Positions 13,670 through 20,145 of a stretch of 23,825 nt of DNA are shown in pieces; position 1 is the stretch's first letter, and each line of letters opens with the position of its first letter. The translations under genes were made by a program, and so were the position numbers. Under the pieces are notes generated by a model that made no database searches, had not been told where the DNA came from, and worked only from the letters and a program-made list of their open reading frames with translations. Source of the stretch: a virus. The stretch spans positions 1-23,825 of the IMG/VR virus record IMGVR_UViG_3300043776_000020; one strand, given 5' to 3'.

Positions 13670-14398
13670 TCAGCTCACCACCGCCACCGTGCTGAAGATC
13701 AGGCCCCCGGTCTGATAGAGGTCGCCGGTCACGAGCCCCGCAGCCAACGCCGCCGCGTTGTTCGCGTAGGTCGGAAGCGATGAGATTTGAACCGTCCCCG
13801 TGCTCCCCACGCTCAGTGTGACCTTCGGCCCGGTGATCTTGACGCCCGACTCCGAGACGTCGACGACCACCGTCCCGTCGTCGCTGCGGATCTGGAGGGA
13901 GGAAGAAGAGTAGTTCGAGAGCTTCCTGGGTTGGCTCCGCGCGCCGGGCACGAAAACACAGTCGGTCAAGTCGTGTCGCCTCCTCTCGAAGTTAGGTTGA
14001 GGAAGCGTGGCGATTTGGCCTTGAAGCGTCGGCGGAGGCTGAATCCCCCCATCTTGCCACCAAAGATCGATGCAGGAATCGCAGAAGACCAGCAACCCCT
14101 CATCTCCCTGCTGTAGAGGCAGCGTGACCGAGAACCCCCCGCAGGACGGAAGGGCTACGGGGACTTTCTGGATCGGCTCAATCTGCATCCACATCGGCCC
14201 CAAGGGAGTCTTCGCGAGTTCGCTCACTGCGATCTGCGCGGTCACGGTGTTCGTCGACGAGTCGAAGTACTGCACGATGGCCGGGGCCGCGACTCTCAAG
14301 TTGAAGAGGGCTTGCTTCAAGATCTCTCGCCACTGGTAAGTCTCCGCTCCCTGAAGCTGCGGTGGAGTCATCGGGTAGATCGTCGGCGTGAAGCTCAT
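13670..14398 (-). CDS. Central spike protein, Gp138 N-terminal-domain type, 242 aa
   Basis: ATG 14398 overlaps the hub stop (ATGA). The N-terminal part (about 20-150) has the layout of the Gp138 OB-fold: WREILKQALFNLRVAAPAIV, FDSSTNTVTAQIAV, a VPVALPSCGGFSVTLPLQQG stretch, DEGLLVFCDSCIDLWWQDGG, then RRHDLTDCVFVPGA. The C-terminal part (about 165-242) is a run of short beta-strands (LQIRSDDGTVVVDVSESGVK, VTLSVGSTGTVQISS) that suits the trimeric beta-helix needle. Its place after the hub is normal for the membrane-piercing spike. No metal-binding HxH tip is seen at the C-terminus. Confidence 0.85.
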   Translation of the reverse strand: MSFTPTIYPMTPPQLQGAETYQWREILKQALFNLRVAAPAIVQYFDSSTNTVTAQIAVSELAKTPLGPMWMQIEPIQKVPVALPSCGGFSVTLPLQQGDEGLLVFCDSCIDLWWQDGGIQPPPTLQGQIATLPQPNFERRRHDLTDCVFVPGARSQPRKLSNYSSSSLQIRSDDGTVVVDVSESGVKITGPKVTLSVGSTGTVQISSLPTYANNAAALAAGLVTGDLYQTGGLIFSTVAVVS

Positions 14399-15456
14399 TG
14401 AGAACCTCCCGAAGTCGAAAGAAAGATCCCCTTCAAGAGGTTCTGGCAGTAACCCCGCATGTAGCCCGTCACCTCCGTCGACCACTCCTGGCCTCGGGAA
14501 TCTCCGACGTGCTTGACCTGAGCGACGACGAATTGCCGGCTCTGGTCGAGCGGCAGGAAGGGTGTCAGAGGGTACGGCACCTTGATTTGAGAGATCACCT
14601 GCACGTCCAGCTGGATGAGCAGGGGCGGGACCTGCACCTTCAGCCGCGGGTCGAGGAAGACTCGGAAGATGACTCCGAACGGAGTCTGCTTCGGGACCCC
14701 GATGACGCTCCGCGTGACGCTCTTGTCGGGGATTCCCGAGACGTAATCCGGGGGGAGTGGGGAGGCGTAGGTGATGTCGGGCTTGACCTTCCCGGCGTCG
14801 AGTTGGGTGAAGTAGGCTTGGTTTCCCGACATCCAGGAATTGAGGAAGTTATCGTCGGCCATCTCGAAGATGTACTTCGAGCACTTCCCGAAGATCGTTT
14901 TCCCCCGGGGATATTGCTTCTGGTCGAGCATCTGGCTCGCCAGCGGGCTGTACTGAGTTTTGAAGACTCCGTTGCTCTGCGACTGCATGTAGGCGACCAC
15001 GCTTGCCTGAGAGGTCAGCGGTCCGAAGGCATGGTTCATGATCGCCTGCTCGATGAACGGGATCGTCGCGATGCAGTGCAGGGTGATCTTGTAATCGACC
15101 ACGTTCTCGCGGTCGAAGAGGACCTGCAAGACTCTTCCGTCCCAAATCACTCCGGGCGGCATCGGCGCCGACTGGTTCGCCGACTGGCTCTGGTAGCCGG
15201 CCGAAAGCGTGGCCCAAACAGCGTTCAGGAGCGCGTTCTGGATCGATTTGTCATTCATGTTCCAGATGGTGATGTCTGCGAACCAGTAGGGGGAGGGGAG
15301 CGTGCTCTCGAGGACCTCGAAGGTGATTTTGAGGGCTTCGGGCTCCCAGGCGTCGCTGGTGATGATCTCCTCGCTCTGCGTCTGGTCGGCCGAGACGTAC
15401 TTCACCGTCAGGCTGTACGACCTGCCCCAAAGCGGGATTGTGGAGAAAGATCCCAT
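14395..15456 (-). CDS. Baseplate hub protein (gp27/gpD-like), 353 aa
   Basis: Start ATG 15456 behind AGGAAG. The protein opens with beta-strands (YSLTVKYVSADQTQSEEI), contains PYWFADITIWNMN and IWDGRVLQVLFDRENVVDYK typical of the first hub barrel, a helical segment PFIEQAIMNHAFG, and a C-terminal beta region (QFVVAQVKHVGDSRGQEWST, then EVTGYM). Hub proteins form the trimeric platform between tail tube and spike. The neighbours on either side are plug and spike. No lysozyme or peptidase motif is visible; cell-wall cleavage here is more likely supplied by the tape measure. Confidence 0.82.
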   Translation of the reverse strand: MGSFSTIPLWGRSYSLTVKYVSADQTQSEEIITSDAWEPEALKITFEVLESTLPSPYWFADITIWNMNDKSIQNALLNAVWATLSAGYQSQSANQSAPMPPGVIWDGRVLQVLFDRENVVDYKITLHCIATIPFIEQAIMNHAFGPLTSQASVVAYMQSQSNGVFKTQYSPLASQMLDQKQYPRGKTIFGKCSKYIFEMADDNFLNSWMSGNQAYFTQLDAGKVKPDITYASPLPPDYVSGIPDKSVTRSVIGVPKQTPFGVIFRVFLDPRLKVQVPPLLIQLDVQVISQIKVPYPLTPFLPLDQSRQFVVAQVKHVGDSRGQEWSTEVTGYMRGYCQNLLKGIFLSTSGGSQ

Positions 15457-15462
15457 AACTTC

Positions 15463-15801
15463 CTAGTTCGGAGTATCGTCCCAAAGCAACGAGTAGCTTC
15501 CGCCCAGCTCATCGATGCCGGGATAATCCGTGTCCGTCCCCCCGTTGTTGATCAGGCAAGCGCTGCCAATCTGGAGGTAGGCTTGCTGCCCGAGGATGTT
15601 CGCCGCGGGGTAGGAGCCGGTGATCATCGGCACTGAATCGAGTAGGAGGTCCCCGTTCGCGTCGAAAACCGTCAGCGTCCAGTACCCCGCCATCGCCGAC
15701 CACTGGACGGAGAGTCGGAGCGTCAGCGGGGCGTCGTCGACCTGAAGCTGAACGACGAAGCTCTGGTTCGGGGCCGAAGTGAGGTTGATGATCTGAGCCA
15801 C
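15463..15801 (-). CDS. Baseplate plug protein (Pam3 gp18-like), 112 aa
   Basis: A GTG start at 15801 with AGGAGG just upstream gives VAQIINLTSAPNQSFVVQLQ. Longer versions of this frame begin inside the previous gene and have an implausible Arg/Ser-rich head, so they are rejected. Features of the plug family: QSFVVQLQVDDAPLTLRLSV, GYWTLTVFDANGDLLLDSVP, then a TGSYPAANILG loop and ELGGSYSLLW at the end. In Pam3 this protein closes the tube end inside the hub. Its place between the Dit-like and hub genes agrees. Confidence 0.8.
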   Translation of the reverse strand: MAQIINLTSAPNQSFVVQLQVDDAPLTLRLSVQWSAMAGYWTLTVFDANGDLLLDSVPMITGSYPAANILGQQAYLQIGSACLINNGGTDTDYPGIDELGGSYSLLWDDTPN

Positions 15802-15808
15802 GCTCCTC

Positions 15809-16498
15809 CTAATGCGCCGGGACGGGCGAGAGGGGGTCGCTCGACCACGGCATGAGCCCCTGGACGTGCGCCGAAACGGGCTCGGTAACCTCGTGCTGAG
15901 AAATCTGTCCCTGAGTCGGGGCTGACGTGGTGACTGTCCCGATGTCCGTCGAATCCGTGTCCTGGGGCCTCGCGCTGTCCGGGACTGTCTCGGTGTTGGC
16001 GACGAAGAGTTGCTCGAATTCGACACGCATCCTCAACCCCGCCACCGTCTTCATCGTCTCCTCAGCCGTGATCCTCGCCACGATCATGTTGGCGTAGGTC
16101 CGGAGCTTCGTATAGACCGTCATCGGGATTCTGGCGAACAGCATCGCCGTCATCACCTGAAAACAACTGATACTCTTCGTTCGTGCCCCCACCCACAGGC
16201 CGGCGGCGTAGGCATCCATCGCGTCCGACATCCCCACCTCGATCGGCAGCCTCGCCGGGTTGACGTAGGCGTGGTCCGAGGCTGCGGCGCCGGTCTGGAT
16301 CGGCTGCTGGGTCTTCGTCACCGACTGCTCGTGCCCGACTCTCAGGACGGCATCAAAGACGTATTGCGTCTGAGAGGTCGGAAGGGTCGCCGTGATCCCC
16401 TGAGAACTGTATTGCGCCTTAGTGGGTTGGCCTGGAAACACCACGACGACGGTCTGCGCGATTTGCGGCCCGCTTACCCATTGTGGAGGCCTATACAT
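15809..16498 (-). CDS. Dit-like baseplate/tail-tip protein, 229 aa
   Basis: The ATG at 16498 overlaps the tape-measure stop (TGATG). Core motifs at about residues 85-170: DHAYVNPARLPIEVGMSDAM, SISCFQVMTAMLFARIPMTV, a YTKLRTYANMIVARITAEET segment and TVAGLRMRVEFEQLFVANTE. This pattern belongs to Dit-like phage tail proteins (N-terminal domain family), which link the last tail-tube ring to the baseplate hub. The C-terminal 50 residues are Ser/Thr/Pro-rich and probably disordered. Confidence 0.8.
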   Translation of the reverse strand: MYRPPQWVSGPQIAQTVVVVFPGQPTKAQYSSQGITATLPTSQTQYVFDAVLRVGHEQSVTKTQQPIQTGAAASDHAYVNPARLPIEVGMSDAMDAYAAGLWVGARTKSISCFQVMTAMLFARIPMTVYTKLRTYANMIVARITAEETMKTVAGLRMRVEFEQLFVANTETVPDSARPQDTDSTDIGTVTTSAPTQGQISQHEVTEPVSAHVQGLMPWSSDPLSPVPAH

Positions 16499-18078
16499 CA
16501 GTAACTCACTCCGGTATAGCCGAACTCGGTCATGTTGCGCTGCGCCTGGCTAGAAGTTTTCTCCGCGACGGCGTTAGCCGTCTTGTGGGCAATCTCGTCA
16601 GCCGTAGCCTTGGGCTCAGTCACGTTCACTAAGACGCTGATATGATTCTCGATGCTCGCTGCTGCCGGAGACCATCGCTTGAGCCCCGCGGCATAATTGC
16701 TCTGGAGGTCCTCATAATAATGCCCTTGTTTGAGATAAGCAGCCATCTCTTCCGGGGTTCCGGGTTTGGGGATCCCAGCGAATTGAGGACCGGACAGGAC
16801 GGAGATGTATTTGTCCGCGAAATCCCTGAACGATCCGAAACTTTGGTATTGGCCGCCCTTCCGTATTCCCCCGAGGTTGTGCATAGCATCGACCTTGTAA
16901 TCCGTCAATCCTCCCGTCTCATGCAACCACTGGGAGAGGATGAGTTGCCAAGGGATTCCGAGCCTGGAAGAAGCGTATTTCGCTGTCGTGGCAATCTCTT
17001 CGATCTGATTAGCCTGGAGTTGCTGCGAAAGCTTCCTGTATTCGCCCGGTATCCCGGCGAGATAGCCTCCGACTCCTCCGATAATTCCTCCGGGAACTCC
17101 CGCCATCGCCGTTCCCGCGATAGCGCCCGTCACGGCCATCGACCCCTGAGTCGAGACTCCGAGAGCGGCCTGGAGTTCCTTTCTGGCTTCTCCAAACTTT
17201 CTGTTTTTCACGGCGGCTGCGGCATTCGCGACGTGGATGACAGCTTCTTCCGCGCGAATGAGGTCTTCGATAAGATCCTTGATCCAGCCGATGACATGCT
17301 GGATCGCCGTCGCCATCTTGTCGAAGCTTACCGTCGTTCCCTCGAGAGATTTGTCGCCGGAAAGAATTCCGACCATATCGGTGAAGGCGGCGCCAGTCAT
17401 TTTGAGCAAATTCCAAGTATCGTAGAGGACGCCCTTCACGTCCTTGAGGATCGGCTTCAGCTTCTCTTCCAGCCAAATAGAAATTTGCGGCATGTTGGCG
17501 ATGATCCAGTTGTTCCAATTCTTCAACTTGGCTGCGATGTCGTCGATATTCACGCCCAAGACTTTTCCAAGATCCCGAACGACGAACATCGTGAGGTACT
17601 TCAACTCCATCCCGAAGCGGTTGAATTCGAACCGCACGTCCCGAATGCGGAGCATCTGGCGCTCGAAGTCGGGCCCCAACTGCTCGGTCATCGTTTGCTG
17701 GTCCTTGACGAGCTGTCCGAATCGCCTCGCGAGTTCGGGGTCCCAGGCGATCATCTCCAGAGGCTGGCCAAGCGAGGTCATCGCCAGCTTCAACTCCCTG
17801 GCCTGCGCCGTCGTCGTGTACATCCGCAGGGCCAGCAGCCGGAACTCCTGGTCGGACATCGCCACCTTGTCGACGATGCCCAAAAAACCAGCCCCGATGG
17901 AGGCGAAGCCCGCCGTCAGCCCGGCCTGCCATTTGAGGAAATTGAAGAGGACCGAAGAGGTTTTGTTCTGAATGAGCGACTCGGCGTCGCGGAGGGACAT
18001 GGCGAAGCGGTTGAAAGCCGCTTGGTCTGTCTCGAAACCGAGTTTTACTAAGTACTCCGACAACCACGACGTAGCCAA
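16498..18078 (-). CDS. Tail tape measure protein with C-terminal glucosaminidase-like domain, 526 aa
   Basis: Position after the tube and chaperone genes, a long helical N-terminal half and a Gly/Ala-rich hydrophobic stretch (about 312-345) mark a tape measure protein. Residues of about 365-475 look like a glucosaminidase (FlgJ/LytG-type) muramidase: GIPWQLILSQWLHETGG with Glu387 in the catalytic position, then AMHNLGGIRKGGQYQSFGSF and FADKYISVLS. The domain would open peptidoglycan during injection. Start TTG 18078 has AAGGA six bases upstream. At 526 residues it is short and predicts a short tail. Confidence 0.88.
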   Translation of the reverse strand: MATSWLSEYLVKLGFETDQAAFNRFAMSLRDAESLIQNKTSSVLFNFLKWQAGLTAGFASIGAGFLGIVDKVAMSDQEFRLLALRMYTTTAQARELKLAMTSLGQPLEMIAWDPELARRFGQLVKDQQTMTEQLGPDFERQMLRIRDVRFEFNRFGMELKYLTMFVVRDLGKVLGVNIDDIAAKLKNWNNWIIANMPQISIWLEEKLKPILKDVKGVLYDTWNLLKMTGAAFTDMVGILSGDKSLEGTTVSFDKMATAIQHVIGWIKDLIEDLIRAEEAVIHVANAAAAVKNRKFGEARKELQAALGVSTQGSMAVTGAIAGTAMAGVPGGIIGGVGGYLAGIPGEYRKLSQQLQANQIEEIATTAKYASSRLGIPWQLILSQWLHETGGLTDYKVDAMHNLGGIRKGGQYQSFGSFRDFADKYISVLSGPQFAGIPKPGTPEEMAAYLKQGHYYEDLQSNYAAGLKRWSPAAASIENHISVLVNVTEPKATADEIAHKTANAVAEKTSSQAQRNMTEFGYTGVSY

Positions 18079-18080
18079 GC

Positions 18081-18131
18081 TTAATCCTTCCGTAAGCTGA
18101 TTGGATGTGCGGAAATCCAGTTACCGGCCAA
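18081..18131 (-). CDS. Possible 16-codon leader minicistron before the tape measure gene
   Basis: TTG at 18131 lies eight bases after GGAGG within an unusually complete ribosome binding site and opens a 16-codon frame (MAGNWISAHPISLRKD) ending TAA two bases before the tape-measure TTG. If translated it could couple initiation of the tape measure. It may be chance: another tiny frame (ATG at 18156, 11 codons) overlaps it. Confidence 0.3.
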   Translation of the reverse strand: MAGNWISAHPISLRKD

Positions 18132-18134
18132 GGA

Positions 18135-18144
18135 GATCACCTCC
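18135..18144 (-). promoter_or_regulatory. Extended Shine-Dalgarno (10-base match to 16S rRNA tail)
   Basis: GGAGGTGATC is fully complementary to the common bacterial 16S 3' end. It sits 57 bases before the tape-measure TTG, too far to serve it directly, but at ideal distance from TTG 18131. Confidence 0.55.
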
Positions 18145-18206
18145 CTCGGCTGGCATGTTTTGGGAGGGGTAGAAGATGGAGAAGCCGCCCGCTCGCTGGG
18201 CAGCCG

Positions 18207-18850
18207 TCACTTTTGAGATTCGACCCACTCCTTGTGGCGCCATTCGTTCGAGGCCTTCGTGTCGAGGTATTCGTGAACGTCCAACAAATCCCCGAAATCA
18301 TAGGTTCCGTCCCAGAGTTCATGCTGTTTCCAAAGGCCAGCCGCAACGGGCCGGAACGCGTAACCGTCAAGGGTCGGGTAAGGCTCGGGCTCGAACCCTA
18401 TTTCCGGTCGAGGGCCGACCCGATCCCTCGCGCGAAAAAATCCGAGAAGTTGAAGACCAGGACCTCGATCTGGAGTTTCGTCAGGAGCGGCAAGTCATCC
18501 TCTAAATCCTTCGCCGCGAAGTCGCCGCGCGCGCTGACGATCGGCATCGGGATCTTCTGCCCGTCCGGTCCCTCGAGCCTGGAAATCTTCTTCATGCACT
18601 CCGAGAAGATCAGGCCGTGTTCTTCCCGCCCGAGCCCGCCCATGAGGGCGATCTGGATCAAACCCCTCCCGCTGTCCTCCGGCGGCTTCTCGGGCGCTTC
18701 CTGCTCCTGGACCCCCGAGGATAACTGCGCCGCTTTCTTCAGGGCTGCTCCGAGCAGCAGGTTGACGATGAAGCTCCCGAGTTCCGGTCCGAACCTCGAA
18801 AGCTGGTAAGTCGCTCCGTCGATCTCTATCGTGGTCGTTCTCGCTCGCAA
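18207..18850 (-). CDS. Tail assembly chaperone, -1 frameshift fusion product (about 214 aa)
   Basis: The chaperone frame contains T TTT TTC at 18440-18434. A -1 slip there leaves the zero-frame stop at 18398-18400 and continues through an open frame to TGA at 18207-18209, adding 75 residues. The added part has good coding character and no start of its own: FEPEPYPTLDGYAFRPVAAG, LWKQHELWDGTYDFGDLLDV, then YLDTKASNEWRHKEW. This is the known G/GT arrangement of tail chaperone genes in phages: both products help the tube protein assemble round the tape measure. It also explains an otherwise empty 190-base gap. Confidence 0.8.
18398..18850 (-). CDS. Tail assembly chaperone, short form (150 aa)
   Basis: A TTG start at 18850, with GAGGTGAG close upstream and directly behind the tube stop, gives MRARTTTIEIDGATYQLSRF. 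Residues of about 15-40 and 100-140 are mixed helix and strand (PELGSFIVNLLLGAALKKAA; LTKLQIEVLVFNFSDFFARG), the middle has a Glu/Pro-rich linker (QEQEAPEKPPEDS). Size, position between tube and tape measure, and the frameshift site identify it as the tail chaperone. I cannot name the family. It probably acts in the cytoplasm during tail assembly and is absent from virions. Confidence 0.85.
   Translation of the reverse strand: MRARTTTIEIDGATYQLSRFGPELGSFIVNLLLGAALKKAAQLSSGVQEQEAPEKPPEDSGRGLIQIALMGGLGREEHGLIFSECMKKISRLEGPDGQKIPMPIVSARGDFAAKDLEDDLPLLTKLQIEVLVFNFSDFFARGIGSALDRK
18434..18440 (-). promoter_or_regulatory. Programmed -1 ribosomal frameshift slippery heptamer
   Basis: On the minus strand the zero-frame codons GAT TTT TTC give T TTT TTC, a canonical X XXY YYZ site, 34 bases before the zero-frame stop. 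It lies in the last part of the chaperone gene, where such sites normally occur. The downstream sequence is GC-rich and could fold, but I could not compute a structure. Confidence 0.8.
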
Positions 18851-18858
18851 TTCTCACC

Positions 18859-19380
18859 TCACATGTTGACACACGAAGCGGCCAGCAACGTCCAAGTGAC
18901 GTTCTGGCCCCTCGCCGCATAGGGCTTGTCGGGGAGCTTCTGAAAGCCGACCCCGGACATGAAGTGGCCGCTGCCGTCGAGGATCGTCCGGAAGGCAAGC
19001 GTAGTCGAGAGCCAGTTCGACACGTCACCTCCGTTGGCGGCGGTGACCAGAGTATTGTAAAGGTCAACCAGAGCGTGGTGCAGAGAGGAGGTCTGCTGCA
19101 TCTCGATGGTGACTTCGGCGCTGTCGCCTGCCACGTAGGAGCCCATCACCACGCCGTCGGCCGCCGTGTCCATCTCGGTGCGCTGCGTCATCATGCGGAT
19201 GGTGATCGTTCCGGTGCCGATGTTGCCGCCGACGATGGGGAATCCGGCCTGAAGCGCGGGGTTGGTCAAGGCTCCGACGAGATCCCGAAAAGAATAAGTA
19301 GTTTGGATAGCTTTCTGGCCTAGAAGTCCAGTCAGGCTTGCAGCAATGCCACCTAAGCTCGGAATGCCAAAAGTCCCCAT
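18859..19380 (-). CDS. Tail tube protein, DUF3277-like, 173 aa
   Basis: Family signature: TYSFRDLVGALTNPALQAGF (about 28-47), IGTGTITIRMMTQRTEMDTA, DGVVMGSYVAGDSAEVTIEM (about 76-95), LVDLYNTL, and near the end FQKLPDKPYAARGQNVTWTL. DUF3277 proteins are encoded next to DUF3383 sheaths and form the inner tube of contractile tails. The start is ATG 19380 behind GGGGAGGT (spacing about 6). The first 31 codons have GC3 11/31 against 26/31 for the next 31, an abrupt change that abuts the GIY-YIG gene just upstream. Confidence 0.88.
   Translation of the reverse strand: MGTFGIPSLGGIAASLTGLLGQKAIQTTYSFRDLVGALTNPALQAGFPIVGGNIGTGTITIRMMTQRTEMDTAADGVVMGSYVAGDSAEVTIEMQQTSSLHHALVDLYNTLVTAANGGDVSNWLSTTLAFRTILDGSGHFMSGVGFQKLPDKPYAARGQNVTWTLLAASCVNM
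19288..19380 (-). other. Low-GC3 5' tract of the tube gene beside the GIY-YIG gene
   Basis: Codons 1-31 of the tube gene use A/T third bases in 20 of 31 cases, in a gene that otherwise strongly prefers G/C. The tract ends near the conserved YSF motif. Its position right after the endonuclease gene suggests donor DNA co-converted during homing. Confidence 0.5.
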
Positions 19381-19392
19381 TTCGCACCTCCC

Positions 19393-20127
19393 CTAATTCT
19401 TGGTCCCGACGATCTCACATGAGCCATTTGTAGCTTGGATTATATCTCCTACTAACTCTAGGCCTCGCTGCAATGAGGAATTCATTTTTCGTTGTATCGC
19501 AGCGTTCTGATTGCCGATCCGCTTGGCTCTTGATTCTGGTTTAGCTAGAGCCGCCCTCAACGCCCTTGACCGCTTTTCAGGAACTCCGGGCTTGTTTAGT
19601 GCTTCACTTTGTTTTCGGTGAGCTTCGGGATTAGCCCATCGATTTATTGAACCTGCAAGAATTCTGAGTCGTTGTTCTTCGGTTCTCTTCCCGGCAGCAT
19701 TCGCCTTTCCTGTCATGCCTTTCGATTTCTTCAATCGCGCCTCTGGATTTGACCAGTAACGAAGGGCCGATGCTTTCATTTTAGCGATAGATTTAGAGGA
19801 GAATTTAAACCCGATCAGCGTCCTTCCTCCGGGCTTGATGTTATAGCCCTTCTGCGGGTTCGTGCTGTCGTAGCGGCTGATGAAGGATTCTTCGAGGAAG
19901 TCTGCCTCAGCACAATTCTCGGCGAAACAAAGTGCTCGAATTTCGAAATTCTCTGGCCCGTATTTCCTGATGGCCCGGTAGAAAATAGGGCAGCCGCTCT
20001 CTCCTTCGAGTGCGTCATTGACGTGCCGGCGCCACCGCTCTTCAAAAGCCTTGCTCGTCTGCCCGACGTAGACCTTTCCGTTCGCCAAGCACCGAATCAG
20101 GTAAATCGTGATGATCGAGTTCGTCAT
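19393..20127 (-). CDS. GIY-YIG homing endonuclease, 244 aa
   Basis: The N-terminal GIY-YIG nuclease (about 5-100) shows IYLIRCLANGKVYVGQT, the conserved Arg near 31, CPIFYRAIRKYGPENFEIRA, a catalytic Glu near 79-80 (FLEESFISRYD) and KGYNIKPGG. The basic C-terminal half (SSKSIAKMKASALRYWSNPE, then RWANPEAHRKQSEALN) is a repeat-like DNA-binding region. The gene stands alone between sheath and tube, where no such gene belongs. The 5' half is GC-rich like the phage and the 3' half is AT-richer. ATG 20127 has no good ribosome binding site. It is a selfish element that promotes its own spread. Confidence 0.92.
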   Translation of the reverse strand: MTNSIITIYLIRCLANGKVYVGQTSKAFEERWRRHVNDALEGESGCPIFYRAIRKYGPENFEIRALCFAENCAEADFLEESFISRYDSTNPQKGYNIKPGGRTLIGFKFSSKSIAKMKASALRYWSNPEARLKKSKGMTGKANAAGKRTEEQRLRILAGSINRWANPEAHRKQSEALNKPGVPEKRSRALRAALAKPESRAKRIGNQNAAIQRKMNSSLQRGLELVGDIIQATNGSCEIVGTKN

Positions 20128-20145
20128 GGCTTAATTCTATCTTTT

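Noticed and set aside
14398-15636. Plus-strand open frame (412 codons) opposite the hub gene
   Set aside because: Arg/Asp/Leu-rich shadow of the hub gene; it has no sensible neighbour or ribosome site.
16642-18051. Plus-strand open frame (469 codons) opposite the tape measure gene
   Set aside because: Antisense of a well-supported tape measure with enzyme motif; translation looks random.
18137-18370. A 77-codon minus-strand frame between chaperone and tape measure
   Set aside because: The -1 extension frame of the chaperone explains this stretch better; the 77-codon product looks like a shadow.
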